From assembly GCA_013399875.1 (NCBI GenBank), contig VXAZ01009369.1:806001-870000 (forward strand): a DNA stretch of 64,000 nucleotides, in the 5' to 3' direction. Under the pieces are notes generated by a model. That model had not been told where the DNA came from and searched no databases. It was given only the letters and a program-made list of their open reading frames with translations. Each line of letters starts with the position of its first letter. Position 1 is the first letter of the stretch. The stretch comes from Gymnorhina tibicen. Taxonomy: Eukaryota > Chordata > Aves > Passeriformes > Artamidae. The position numbers and the translations under genes are program-made. This document shows, piece after piece, positions 35,451 to 48,789 of this stretch.

Positions 35451-37717
35451 GAGTGAAAAAACTAAAGGTGGGAGTAAAATAAAAGAGGGAAAAAATTAAA
35501 TTTATGTGTGTGTATGCCCAGTGTCTAAATTGGAAGTGCCTAGTTACAGCTTGTAGAGTTAGTATGTTTAAAAGACAGCTAGATGCAAAACTGCGCTGAA
35601 TGAAATGTGTTTGTAGAGATATAAATACAGATGCATTTGTCAGGATTTACACTTTCTTAACTACTAACCTGTTACTTCAATTACTTTTGATTGTTGCCTG
35701 TTTAGATACAAGACAGGACTGTTTGCTCTGCATGTTATATTACCTGTCAGACACTATCATTATGGAGCTCTGAACAGAGAAAGAGTCCATGGAATACTGT
35801 AAAGGAAAAATAATAATGAATATGGACGGTCAGTATAAGCAGTACAGCTTCCGAAACAGCTAAGAATTAACATGTTCATCAAGCCTCTGGGTTATAAGTT
35901 CCCTGTTTCTTCAAAGTAAATGCAATAATTACCAAAAATATATTTCTGCCTCAGTCATGCCTCAGCCACAGCTAACACGTAAGGCTCAAGTGAACTCATT
36001 CACTTCAAAAAACCTGTTTCCGGATACCCCAGGCAGCATCCTCCCAGTCCACTTGCAGTAGTGATTACCCTTTTAGGTACAAACCATTTAGACAGTGCAT
36101 AGCTAGAAGAAATCAAGAACTGGGAAAAGCCAGCATACTGCCACAGTGAACAGTGTTTTATCAAAAATGTCAGTCACAACAAAATAAAATCAGGGCCAAA
36201 GAGGGAAACATTGTTAAAGGTAATAGAGTAGAAAATAATGCCACAGGTATAATAATGCTTTTGTACTCAGGTGGAATATCATGTCCATTTCTGGACTATA
36301 ATAGCATAACAGGTTCATGGGCAGGAAAATGAAATGCTGAGAAAAAGATTTCTGTCTAAGAAGTAAGTAATTTTAAAGAAGAGTCATTTTAGGTAAGAGC
36401 TGAATTACATGGGTACATTGCAAGTAGGACTGAACAGCTTGTTTTCTTTTACCCTACCTGGAGAACAGCTCTGGAATTTTCTGCATTGTCTGAAGGCTCT
36501 GTACTGAGAGGAAATACTTGCTTTCACACAATGCATAAATTAACTCCTTGCTGAAAAACGGCATCATGCCCAAGAGGTTTATAAGACTCAAAGTACATAT
36601 TGATATGGCTAATGAGAAACACCATTGTTGCTGAACATAGTTTCACTAAAGTTAAGGAAAAAAACCCTTCACTTCATGCTTCAGTGAAGAAAACAGAGAC
36701 TAACAAGCAGAAGCCAGAGAGAAACTTTCTTAGCCACGTAAGGACAGAAACTAGAATTCAATTTTCACAACTCTGAGGAAGAGTTTACTGACCTGTGTAC
36801 AGCTCTAAGTTCTTACATGAAGATGACCTAGGGTGTAAAGGTCTTTCTATTTAAAGAAAGTATGTAAGCAGATAATCAGTCTTCAATATATCAGAGTACC
36901 CCCTAAAATCCCAGATCTAATGCACAATTAGGGTGCAGCACTGCTTGAGCAGCAGCCTTACCCTACCAACAAGGTGGAAAGAGCTCTGGTGCTGGAACAA
37001 GGAAATTATGTTCTGATCAGCTGTTTTTGCATTACCAGTATTTGCACTGGCTTCAGGTCAGTAGTAATTGCAGAACTACATTTATATAAAAGGGATTTAG
37101 AAAAAGCAGTGTTCGTTTGGTTTTTTTTTTAAATATTGCTGTCATATTTTGTCAGATCTGCCAAGTCTCAGCTAGGGGAATTAACCAGGCAATTTGGCAT
37201 AAGGAAGCAAGTGGATCAAGATGTGCCTAAAACTTGTCGCCCAAAAGTTGCCAAGCCAGAATTGCAAATATTAATTTTTTTTTCCACATGCTCACAAAAG
37301 GTATAAAATAAAATGACATCTGGTGGATAAAAGGCACATTTTTTACAAATAAAGAAATATAATATCTCTATTTTTTATATTTTTTTAATTTCTCAATTGT
37401 CTTCTTACAATGTCATGTATTGGGGATTTTTAACTATGATTAGTTTGAAATAAAAGGGCCAAGTTGCTTTTCTGAGCACATAAAAACTAAAAAACCCTTT
37501 AGCAACAGTTTAAACTTAAAATTGAAGTAATTTTAGAGGTTTAATACATATTCTGTTTTATGTTTAGAAAAAAATCTTCAATACAAAATAATATTCCACA
37601 TTCCAGAGATCAAAGTATTTCAAGACATTGTTTAAGCTAGAAATCTCATTACTAAGGACTGCAATCTCTTCACTGTTCGTTGCTTTTTGAGATTCTGAGC
37701 AAAGGCATCCCTAACAG
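35451..37717. other. Unique region, no gene seen
   Basis: About 2.3 kb of AT-rich sequence. No open frame above 60 codons attracts attention, and no repeat family is recognised. T-rich runs lie near 37120 and 37275-37285. Confidence 0.5.
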
Positions 37718-37785
37718 ATCATAGACTCACAGAATGGTTTGTGTTGGAAAGGGCCATTAATGGTTATCTCGCCCAGCCAAGTGAA
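37718..37785 (-). mobile_element. CR1 LINE, short 3'-terminal fragment
   Basis: On the plus strand the reversed CR1 terminus is clear: 'atcatagactcacagaatgg' (37718-37737), 'tttgtgttggaaagggcc' and then a weakening match to about 37785. It is a very short dead copy with no coding part. Confidence 0.88.
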
Positions 37786-40700
37786 AATACTATCCCTTCA
37801 TACGGTCCTAGAGCAGTCCTTAATGACACCTCTGACTTCCTTCTCACAAGACTGGTTATTCCCTCCAGGGCAGTGTGATGGGTAGGCCCAAAGCTGTGCA
37901 TTTAGATATGCCTATGGCAGAATTTACTTGCCCATCAGACTGCTCTTTTCTACATACAGACTCATTTACTGCTGTGGAGACAAGGATTTTGTATGCATTC
38001 TCATGGTTTTGGAGTGAACTTCTCAACAGTTTTCTCCTGAAAAAAGACAATGAGCAAAGCTTACACAAAAAGAGTATTTTTTAAAAAGAATAGGTCTTTG
38101 GAGTAACTTAAAATTAATAATTATCATGTTAAAAAGTACTGATGCTTTCTCTTTTATTTCTTCTGCTCCCCTCTGCTCAGGTTTTATTATCTTTGTGAAG
38201 AAGTGTGTTAGTTATGAAATTGTCACTTTTGAAACCTTAGGGGTTTCTTTTGGTATGTAAAATTTTTATGACTCAATAACTCCTTGAACTTCCTTTCTAG
38301 TTACCTTCAAAGTTTTTTTGCCATGACTGAGCTGAATATAAGGTTTGGAACATGGCAGTACTTTCTTTGTTTCTACATGAAGGATGTGATTCTAAAGCAA
38401 TTCAATTTGTTTTCATTTGCTGGTTACATTCTTTTCGCTGTTGCCACTTTTCTCAATTCTCTGTGTGCTTGCAGAAGAAATGTGTACTTTTTTTATTGTC
38501 ACCCCATGTTTGGATGGGTTTTTTTCTTTTCACTTTTTTAAAATAGATTGGCCAAATCAATTTTCTTCAATGTTTTCTCGGCATGTGAATGAGACTAAAC
38601 TCTAAATTGCTTTTCATTTATATTAACATCTTATTTTCGCTCTCAATGAGTGTGCTTCAGTCTCAGAAACTAACCTCCTGTATTTTCATTTGCTTTGCAC
38701 TTCATTCCATATACTGTTCTGGTAGCCTGTCCATTGTTTCAGAATAAGACAAAAGTTTCTCACAACAATATAAATCACATAAAGATTTCCATTGCTTGCT
38801 GAAGGGTGATTATCAGAACATCCTCAGTGATCTGCATGTCAGGCTTTTAAGTCCTTTATTTGCTCATTGAAAGGGTATGGTAAACAAGAAATTTCTCTAG
38901 AAGCTTTATAAATGGCGGTATTATACATTCTTTAAATGATCCATTTATTTTTCAGTAAGAATATAAGTCTCTGACAAGGCTATCCAGAGTGTCTCTTCAG
39001 AGCTGGGCACTGATTTTTCTTAGTTATGTTTATGTTTTGTTATGATGTGATAACGATATGAGGCTCATTTCTCCTACTTTCCTTGAAAGTGGGAAACATA
39101 TTTTTTCTCTTCATCATTCCTCTCATTTAATGTTATCATTTTAACAAGTGAGCGAACGCATTCACTTTTATAGCTAATCACATTTTTACATTAGTACACT
39201 ATGTAATGTTGTACAGTGACATGTGTCTTAGGAACATGGAAAGATAGGAATGGAAGTTGGTTGGGCTGAATTGTTCTTTCAATCCCACTTCCTGCCTCTC
39301 ACAGCACACAGGTTTTAAGAAATATTCCTTAAGGAACTAAAGTGCAGGAATATTCATAGTGGACAACTATAAAAAACATTGCCCACAATAAGAAGTCCAT
39401 CTTCATTAGTGAATGTTAGTCTGTGACTGTGGATACAGAAAAGGCTGTTAGAAGGTTTTTCCAGCTTCTTGCAGTGTTCTGTGTGAATCTTTTCTTTCTC
39501 ATGCAAACTATGAAAACAATAAGATAATTTTGTATAACTATCTGGACAGCTGGTGTTTGTCTGAGTCTTGTTTATGGTACACTGGTGTAATGGGTGTTTT
39601 ACAACTTACCCAATCACCCTGAGGGGTGGATGGGGTACTGACCAATATCCTTGTGGGATTAAGACATATAAGTGGATAATTAATTAATTAAATAACACAT
39701 TTTCCTGCTGACTACGCTTGGATTTATTTCCTCGTGTCTGCAATAGACCACATGTGACTGGAGACACAATGATTTTATAAATTACTGTATTTACTGCAGA
39801 AGGGCCAGAAAAGATGTTTGGGGCCTCTCTGCAACCTGAGAGATGTCTAAACCATCACAGAAATGGGGTCTGTTCTTCTTACCCACATATATACTTAAAT
39901 GGTGCCAGCGATGAGCTAAACCTTAAAGCTCAGTGGCAATGAGTTTACCTACAAAATTTGCATATTTACCCCCCTCAGGGTTATGCTGGTTGGCTTTCAG
40001 CTTCATTGAAGACTTGTTTATTCCTGTATTAGGAGAAAATTTGGAAAAACTGTAAAGAAAATTATCTGCATTTTTTTCATATGGCATTGAGTATCTTAAA
40101 TAGTCTTGTCATATCTTTTTAAATTAATCTCTTTCCCAAAAGAGACAATCTCATCTGTCATCACAGAAATTGTGCCATGCTCTCAGTAACTTTCATCATC
40201 TATTTCTACATCTTCTTTATATCTTTTTCAAATAGATTGACCAGGATTGAGCACCTGTTGTAGCTGGGGACACATCACTGACATTTCAGAAAGACAATCT
40301 GCCCCATCCTTTTACACTGTAACGTCTTATTTGTTGCCTTGGGGTTTTTTTGACCACTGCTGTACAGAATTTAATTCCACAAAATTTACCATAAATTAGG
40401 AAAGCAGAATCCATTTGATTTGTTCAAGTAGGTGCTTAGGATCTGCAGTATCACCTTATAGACAATACAGTATTTAATCTGTCATCATCTTGCTATTTTA
40501 CTCTCTGGCATTCCTTATCCTTTCACTTACTTCAGGATTTATCTTATTTTAAAAATTGTTATTTTCTTCTTCTCCATTTCAGAAGCCTGCTCCATATCAT
40601 TAATACTAAAAGTACCATGTTTCCAGACTGCTTGTTGAAGGAGATGGTCAACATGGACAGATTTCCCTAAGAAATTCCTGATTCAACATGGCCCATAAAA

Positions 40701-43229
40701 AAACTTATTTTGAGTTTAATTTTTGTGGTGCAGGTGTGAAAATCTGATGCTATCCAGACACCTAGCAGCATGCCAGACCCTGTCAAACTAGTAAAGCACT
40801 TGTATACCTAGGGGGATAGCCTGGAGATATGTGAAGATGCACGTGACAGTGCCAGCTACAGTGTCTGCTTTTTCTGTCACTGTGAAAAGGTATTCCTGAC
40901 TCACTGATAACCCAGGCAGGACAACACACAGGTTGTTTTTTTTTTCTGTTCAGTGTCTATGGTGTATTGTCTATGATTCATGTGCTGCAAAATTTCAGAG
41001 CTGCTATCAGAATGGTTCTTTCTCCTCAAACACTTTTTGAGTTGTCATTTCTTTTTTGAATGCAATCAATTTTTATTAAAAAAGTATTCTCATTAGAAAA
41101 AATGAAAAGAAACAAAATGTCTTACTTTGCTCCTTAAAAGAAAAAAAGTGTGTATGTGTATTTTCAGGTATAGAATATTTGCTGTTTACCTTATTCATCT
41201 TGATTTTTGTTTAAACGAAAGAACTTTTTGGGGTTTTTTTGGTAGGGACAATTGATGTTAAGGTTTTTTGCTACACACCATGGAATGCTGCTAACAAAAC
41301 CTGACAACATTCTGATTTTCTAGAAAATATATTGTTATCATTCTTTGATTCCTGTGGTTAGATTATTTCTGCATACTCTTACTATCCATCCTATGGGTAG
41401 TTCTGTTGTTGGCTTTGATATCTCACTCTTATAAGTGCAATTCTGAATCAATAGGTGTTAACATCTCACCCTTGTTCGGAAGTTGGTTTGACATATATGA
41501 TGACTTCTGCAGCCCAACTCAAAAGTTAGTGTTCAGTCTTGTGTGTTCTAGGATGGTACAAACTAGCATCTAATTTTGACATCCATATTGACAAAAGGAG
41601 AAAACAGTCTGTAAATAGATCATGGAACAAATTCTCCATTTGCACTGAGAAGATTTTATTAAACATAATGTTAGTCATGCAGTAAATTTACAATTCTAAA
41701 TTCCTTCAAAGGAGTAGTAAATTTTATATAGCAAACTGAAGGAAATAAGAATAATGTCTACATTGATAATTACTTTTCTAGTGCCACCTTCAAACAAGGT
41801 TAAAAATAGCATCCTAGACATCCTAGAAGTGGACCAGACTGTGTAAGCGTCTTCTTCACTTTGATTCCCCAGACACACATCGACTTTGCGAAGGCTGAGG
41901 TTGGTATAGATCATCCAGTCTTGCAGTCTTGAACATACACCTCTGACATGCTGAAAATACCTTGATTTCCCTTCTAAAGCTATAAGCTACTTAATGATTT
42001 TCAACCAAAAAATCCATAGCTTCTTAGAGAGCTTCCAAGATCTAGATTTCCTTTATTTTCTCTGACAAGGTTCCATGATCAAAATAAAACCAACCTTTAA
42101 AATGAACAAGTAATGGTGTTGAAATATGTCTGAAATTGAGAATAACTGGCATTTAAAAGAGAAAAGTCAGGTTTACTTTCACTTTTGTTTAAATCATTGA
42201 AAGTTTTTTCTTCTTGATTTTTTCATTGTCTTTCCGTTTAAGAACTACTGAAAAAAGAACAAAATAAGGCCCAAAGATTAGACAAGGATGATTGAGAGAT
42301 ACCAGAACTCCTAATCCCTTCTTCTCTGTTAGTTTTAAGAGCTGAGTAGGGGAAGGGAGGTCAGTCTTGTGCTTATGTGGTGACATTTCAGATCCAGCTC
42401 AATGGGTGCTCTTCCGTTTCATCTTGCCACAAGTTGTACCAGCAGCCAGAGCAGCACTGCTGCTGCTCCAAGCTATCTGATGCGATGGATATCACATTAG
42501 AAGTATCCTTTTGTTGACTCCGTTAGTCAAATATAGCTATAGACCAGACACGAAGAATAAAAAACTCATTTTCTCTGAGTTTTACGGACAACCAAGTGTT
42601 AAATGTGAAAACCCTCCTGATTTTTTTTCAGTCAGGATTAAAATTCAAGTGAAAGAATTAACCTATCTGCCTCTACACTCCACAGGGATTTTTATTATTC
42701 AGATTTATTCATTAGAAGACTTGCTATTCATGTTTGCTCTATTTGCTTTCATTAAATGTTTGGCATTATATATCTTCCTATTGCATTGCTAACTAAAAAA
42801 TAAAAGATCTTAGTACTGCGATATAAAATTCATATATCCTGACCAGCATAAATGGTATATTCTTTCAACAGAAAATACAGGGAGTATAAAATAGCAGGCA
42901 AATATAAATTTTAAAAAGAAAAAAATAGTGAAGATTTTTGTTGTTCTTGAAGTGTAAATTTCTTCTTACAGTAACACATATGCTGCTCCTGCATCCTGAT
43001 TTGTATTTTGAAATACAGCAATTATTTTCTTTTTCATTCATTAAACATATTTACAAAACCCACAATTGATTCAAAAGGATATAAATGTATTCTTGTTTCA
43101 CAGGCAACAGAACAAATGGAGTTCCCAGTACGATGCAAAACCCATCTACTCAATGCTTCTATGAACCCATTAAAAAAATCATGGAAAACAGTTAGTGAAA
43201 AAAGCCCTCCAGCTGTTGTTCCCTCACCA
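37786..43229. other. Long unique AT-rich region, no gene seen
   Basis: About 5.4 kb. Open frames near 38284-38605 in three overlapping plus-strand frames are Phe/Leu-rich because the DNA is T-rich. Other frames (41696-41914, 42189-42386 minus; 42511-42792 plus) are unrecognised. A short TTAA run lies at about 39679 and GGGGTTTTTTT slippage tracts near 40341 and 41230. A CCAAT/TATA-like pair near 39620-39672 is not convincing as a promoter. Confidence 0.5.
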
Positions 43230-43792
43230 TGAAACTGATTCTCAAGGAGTCCCTTGAAGTGTTGTTCTTTTATTTGAACTAATTTCTGCCTGGCAGGGCG
43301 ATTCTCCTGTACCAAGGTCACAGCCTTCTCCTGGGCTGGCTGCGTGGTCTCTCAATCCATGTGCTCAGGTGACCCCTCTTTTGGCTGGGGTTAAGCCTTA
43401 ACTAAATACTTGGGCTCAAACCTTGCAGGTTTTGGGTCTGGCTGCTGTATGGCATAGACCTTAGGGCAGGCTCCACATCTCCTTTCCTGCAGGGCTGGGT
43501 GCTGGTCCAAGCAAATAACAGGTGTCCCTCTGCAAAGTCTTGGGTAATTGAATTTTCAAATCTTTTTACCTGCCTCTTGGGCTGTCTCCAACACTCTGTG
43601 CTCAGCACAGCCACCTTCATCAAAAGAGTCACATTTTTTTTCCTTCAGCAAGGGAAGGCAGGATTTGCTGGCAGCAATATGGACACAAAAATCCAGTTCC
43701 CAGGACCAACCTGTGCTATCAGCCATTTCTAGGGTCACTTGCAGTAGTCACAGGTGCAACCTCTGTCGTATTGTGTCTCGTCCTGGATTTCA
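43230..43792 (-). mobile_element. Tentative LTR
   Basis: On the minus strand the 563-bp segment begins TGAAATCC (complement of the bases ending at 43792) and ends CAGTTTCA (complement of the bases starting at 43230), giving TGAAA/TTTCA inverted termini. It has a TATA-like AGTATTTAGTTAAGG and, further downstream, CAAATAAAAG with an AATAAA signal, followed by about 50 bp to the end, an LTR-like order. I do not recognise the family and see no target duplication or second copy. It could instead be a chance arrangement in a GC-richer unique island. Confidence 0.3.
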
Positions 43793-46700
43793 CAGACCAG
43801 AGACACTGAAACAATAAATTATAATAATCTAATTTATGTGATAGTGATACCCCTGGTGACTCGCTCAGCCCAGGATGTTCAGCAATTTCTGTAGATATCT
43901 AACCCTGCATCATCACATCCCTCTCCACTCAGATTTTCTCCTACCCTCCACAGCCTCACAGTGTCATGCTGTCAGTGTAACTACATCTCCTCAGTCAATC
44001 ACAGATGAGGCTTGAACTCCAGTCAGTGCTCTCAAATAACAACTCCTGGTCAGCAAATACAAGTGGGGCCAAGTTTAAAGTGCTATTCAGGAAGAAGAAA
44101 TGTACAAGGTGAAGCTGCTTAGCCCTCATTAACTTCCCAGCAATCTGGGAGTTTGTGGTCATAAAGCTTAGGTCAAACCCTTCCTAAACAGCTTTGTAAA
44201 AACACACACAGGCATGTGGGGGGCAGTCAGACCTCAGGTGCAGCCCTGACAGCACTTCGGTCAGGCCACTGGCTGGCCAGGCAGGACTGGCTAAGTTAGT
44301 GCTCACCTTGCACCTCATCTTCATACACTTGGGTTGAAACAGCTCTAAACTGGATGGTCTGTGAGTCTTTCTTTGGTGCTTATATTTTCCTAACCCTTTG
44401 CCCTGTGCTTTCGTTATGTCTGCTTCCTCACTGGTGAGAGATATATAGAAGGGCAGAGATGTCCATAGACTTTAGACTGCTTTTCCAGGATAATGAAGGC
44501 AGTGATGAATCAAGCAGCATTAATGAAGAGCAGTGAAATGGCACTCAGCCGCCCTCCCCCCACCCAACCCAGAGCAGTCATTAATGTTAATAGGACTGTG
44601 TGTGCCCCTCTCCTCCACACACAGAGATCTCACGTCACAGGAAGCATCAGACAGCCCTCCTCAGGGCACTGTGCTCAGCTACACTCCTTCTGACATGTAC
44701 CCAGCAGATCGAAGGTCAGAGCAAATAGAAAATCTCAATTAGTTACTCCTTAAGCAAATATTCACAGCAGTCATTGTCACCTATTTTGGTTCAGTAACGT
44801 GAATGCAGAAAGGCCAGCTAAAAGGAGGACCTTCTTCTAAAAGATAAAAAGGAAAAAAAAAAGAAAACCAAAATAACTTTAAATTCAATAATGATAACTG
44901 TATGTCACTTCAAAATGAAATTTTTAGTGCCTTTATATAATTAAATGAAAAGAAACAATCCCTGGATTCTCTAAGAATTTTTGTGAGAGCAGTCAGATAT
45001 TTTGGAAAATTCATTTGGGTTATTTTGTCACCCTTTTTTTTTTTCCTACTTTAACAGGGTTGAGGGAAACTCTCATACTAGTGATTACAGAAATTGAAGT
45101 CTGTTATGCTAGAGACATTTATTCTAGTCACAGGCTGAGCTATTATTTTCTAGGAAATTTTACACATGAAAATATGAGGTTGCTGAAATGCCAGGACAAC
45201 CTCAGTTACTGCTGCTGTTCATCTGAATTATTGCCAGCTTTTGAACAAAGAACCCATAAACCCAAGTCCAGACTGAGGAAGAAACCCATGTGCAGGCCAT
45301 GGCCATTTTGCTGTGGAGCTGATACCACTCAGAGCCCAAGATATTTCCTGAGAGGAATGAGACAAATCTCCATCACAGAGTAGCCAGTGGTGTTGAGCTG
45401 TCTCAGATCTGGAGCCAGGTGAAAGTTTTGCTGCTGGAGCCTATGCCTAGTATGAGCATTAATTCCTGAAGAGCACAAATATTTCCTTTAAACTTATTGA
45501 TCAGATGTCACCAGAGACCATAATGTAGATCTCAAAGGCTTGTATTGTAGCTCAAATTCAGTCAGTTATACTGTTATTCTTGGCAAAGTGTGCAATTATT
45601 GATATTGTTCTGTACTTTGTAAAATAAATTACATAATTTTGAGAAAGTCATGGTAATTTGGAAAAGTATATTCATCAGTATAGTCCAAATTTGAATGATA
45701 GACCACGTCTGTAAATAGGATATTTCCCAACTAATTAGAATGTTTCTTCAAATATCATCTAAAGGTTTTATATGAGGGAAGGGGGTTATTACCTCTCAAC
45801 AGGGAAGATATTCTAGACCTGCCAAGACACTCACAAAGAATCTCTCTATATTAATACTGTATGTATGCTTGGTCTGTGCTTTTTACCAGAGATAATCAGG
45901 AAGAAGGTGGTGAGGCGAATAAGAATAAGGTTCCCAAAGGGCCAGGAAGGAGCAAGGAGAGAGGACCCCTGGCAGTAAGTGCAAAATGCAAATTGCTACC
46001 AGAAAACACACAGTCTAAGGAAAGAAAGGGAAAATTAGATACCAGTGTTAGAAAAAGGGAGATACCAATGTGAGAAAAAGGAAGATGCCTTAGGGGTTTC
46101 CATGTGGCATAACAGAAACACAGAAAAGGTGATAACACAACTCAGAAGTATACAGGAGGACAGGTATCCAAGCAGAGGAGACTCAGATGAGAGGATGAAA
46201 AACAAAATAAAAAATTGGACAGGGAGATGGAAACTAAAGACCGAAAACAACAACAACAACAACAAACCCCAAAAAACCCCAGAAGTGTGTAAATCACAGG
46301 GGAGAAGGAAGAAAGTAAAAATAATGGAGACAAATGGCCAGTCAGTATCAGCAGAATCATGAATCACCAGAGCTATAAACCATTGCGGTACCAAATATGT
46401 CAGGTGATTGCACAGTGAGTGAGCATCTCAGTAAAAGTACTGGCAGGAGATTAGTATGCCAAAGGAGCCAGGTTCATCTTTTACATTACTCCAGTGAACT
46501 TGCTAGATTTGTGCTTGGGTTGAAATGTGCCATAGGAGAACAGTTGCTCAGGAGACTTCAGATCAATAAGCAAAAGGGTGGATAATTGATATGGCAGTTA
46601 ATAAATGGGGATTTTATGGTAATAACAATGATCTCTAGGTAATTAAATCATCTGTATGGCAGCAAATCAACAGCAGCAGATGACTGTAGCAAACCACAAT

Positions 46701-47602
46701 GGATTATCCTAGAATGAAATATAAGAAAATTATACTCCTTTCAAATTCTATTAGCCACAAACAATTAAAATGACCCCAGATAGAAACTGGACACAGATGT
46801 TTAAAAGAAATTGAATGGCAAAGTAATTAAAAGCAAGTGGATGTAGCAGTAGATAGGTTATCAAAAGTGACAGACAGGACAAATGGTCTAATATGAAATT
46901 TGAATGGTTCACAAGAAATGAGAAGTCGGAAGGGCAAGGAATGCAGGTCAGCACATCACCGGGCAGACACCCTACAGGCTCTGCTGACAAGAGCTGTGGG
47001 AAACATAACTTTGTTACCACAGCCACCACCTGTGCTGGGTGCCAGAGGTACCCAGGTGAGTGTGCAAAGGTAAGTGGGCTTGGTGACTCCCTGGCAGGGG
47101 TGATGCAGTATTTGGCACAAAAGGATTGCCAGGGCAGGTGGTGTGGCTGGCAAGGGCCTGGGGTCCTTTTGCAGCTCCCTCTGCAATGCTGCCAATCCAG
47201 CCTGAGTGCTGGGTGCCACACAGGGCCACCACTGGCAACCAAAAATTATTTCTGGGAGGGTGGGAAAAACATTGGTCTCCTCCCTCCCCCTTTCACTGAA
47301 TAGAGCTACTATTAGGCCAGCTTTAACAAACTTTTTCCCAGTTAATGTTTTTACTAAGAAAATTTTCTGATATTTTTGTGCTCTACTCTCTCAGACCAGC
47401 GAACAGTGAACACATAGGGATAAATTCTTATGAAAATCCTGTGTGTCCCCAGTGCACTTCCCATGGTACCAGTTTTCAGGCTCTGAGGGCAGTGGATGCT
47501 CAGCTCCAGCCCTGGCTTCACGCAAAGCTGCCTGCACTCACCCTGAGGTACAGCTGGAACAACCATCCTGCTCTGCCCTCCTCTCTTAAATGAAGTCAGG
47601 TG
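43793..47602. other. Mixed unique region, no gene seen
   Basis: About 3.8 kb. A GC-richer part spans about 43860-44710. A (CAA)n run lies at 46247-46266 followed by A/C-rich sequence. The longest non-repeat open frame of the window, 163 codons on the minus strand at 46751-47242, lies in a GC-richer patch; its peptide has no recognisable domain and the opposite strand is also open (46893-47303), which points to composition more than coding. Confidence 0.45.
46247..46266 (+). repeat. Short (CAA)n microsatellite
   Basis: About six perfect AAC/CAA units within an A/C-rich tract that continues with CCCCAAAAAACCCC. Confidence 0.9.
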
Positions 47603-47719
47603 TCATAGGATCATTAAAGTTGGAAAAGACCTCTGAGATCCTCAAGTCCAAACATGAACCCAGCACCACCGTGTTCTCCACTAAATCATATCCTCAAGTG
47701 ACATATCCACTGCATTAAA
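47603..47719 (-). mobile_element. CR1 LINE, 3'-end fragment
   Basis: On the plus strand the reversed CR1 end reads 'tcataggatcattaaagttgg', 'aaaagacctctgagatcctc' and 'aagtccaaacatgaaccc', then 'caccaccgtgttctccac' and 'taaatcatatcctcaagtg'. This is the subfamily with an ACTAA(R)CCATG block, the same type as the plus-strand piece at 491-625. About 117 bp remain. Confidence 0.92.
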
Positions 47720-48122
47720 ATGTATAGGGTTAAAGAACAAGTTGAGAGGATTTTCCCCCATTGTTAAGTATTTTATATCCACAGTAATAAAGGTATGCCA
47801 TTTCTGGCTCCCTGTAAATGTGCCAAGTCACCAACATACTGATAACTGTGACAGACACTTTCATTGCTGTAGTTAGTGACATTCCTGTGTGAGATGGAAA
47901 GCCATTCCTAACTCTCTTCTTCATCCCACTGATTGTGGAAGGATATTAAAAGGCTGCCAGCAGCACATACCAGCGCAAAAATACCTCAAGGTAAAGACAC
48001 TAATGAGATTTTGATGTTTAAAATTACCTTTGCCTCATTCAGAGCAGAGGTTTGCTGAAAGTTTTGCTATCGCTTCAACCAGGACAGCACCCTCCCCATA
48101 TGTGCTAGTGTGGGTATCGAAC
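47720..48122. other. Unique spacer
   Basis: About 400 bp between a CR1 end and an LTR. No gene or repeat is recognised. It ends with the left target-site copy CGAAC (48118-48122). Confidence 0.55.
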
Positions 48123-48789
48123 TGTCCTAGGTTACAATATAACATGTAACCAATAGTATGTGTTCTATTATCATCTTCACAAGCTGTTAAAGCTGGTGGG
48201 GCAGTGTTTGTTATCTCCTACCATGACTCATCCTTGATAACTCCCTCCAGGAGCTATCTCTGTTTAATGGTCTATCAAGGACCCACAGCATGACTCATAG
48301 AATTACATCACCCCATTGTGAGATGCTCTGCCCAGGGGGGAGGAGCCAAGCATTCCCACCTGGATATAATCTGGGGTTTGGAACAGCACAAGGAGCCTTA
48401 TCTATTGGATTCCCAGAGGACAAGAGCTGCATAACCACCACTGGACCTTCCAAGGAGGACCAGACCTTTTCTACAGGATCACTGTTTCAATAGAACCACT
48501 TCAAAGAGAGCTGCAGCTACCACCGAATCGGACTGCTACCAACATCCTGCCCGGCAGGGTGCCAGGCTGTACCCCTGACTCTGTCAGGTTAAACCAGTGT
48601 CTCTGTACTATTGCTTTGTTATACATATATATATATATTAGTAGAACTGTTATTCCTATTTCTCATATAATTGCCTGAAAGCCCCTTAATTTCAAAATTA
48701 TAATAATTCGGAGGGAAGGGGATTGCATTTTCCCTTCCAAGGGAGGTTCCTGCCTTCCTTGGCAGACACCTGTCTTTCAAACCAAGACA
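48123..48789 (+). mobile_element. Solo LTR with near-perfect 5-bp target duplication
   Basis: A 667-bp LTR starting TGTCCTAGGTT and ending AACCAAGACA, imperfect inverted termini. The left flank is CGAAC and the right flank CAAAC; the single G/A difference is what CpG decay would give, so this is probably a 5-bp duplication. A TATA-like TATAAT lies at 48365-48370, and a TA-dinucleotide run at about 48623-48640. The 3' part carries 'aattataataattcgg' and the closing 'gacacctgtctttcaaacc', which I remember as a widespread songbird LTR. Short open frames (48290-48493 plus, 48619-48825 minus) are not genes. No internal retroviral sequence is present. Confidence 0.9.

Noticed and set aside
39560..39780. 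CCAAT/TATA-like arrangement considered as an unknown LTR or promoter
   Set aside because: No terminal repeats, target duplication or poly-A signal in the right order.
46751..47242. 163-codon minus-strand open frame with a hydrophobic C-terminal part
   Set aside because: No recognisable domain, no splice context, and the opposite strand is open over most of the same span. Composition is the simpler explanation.
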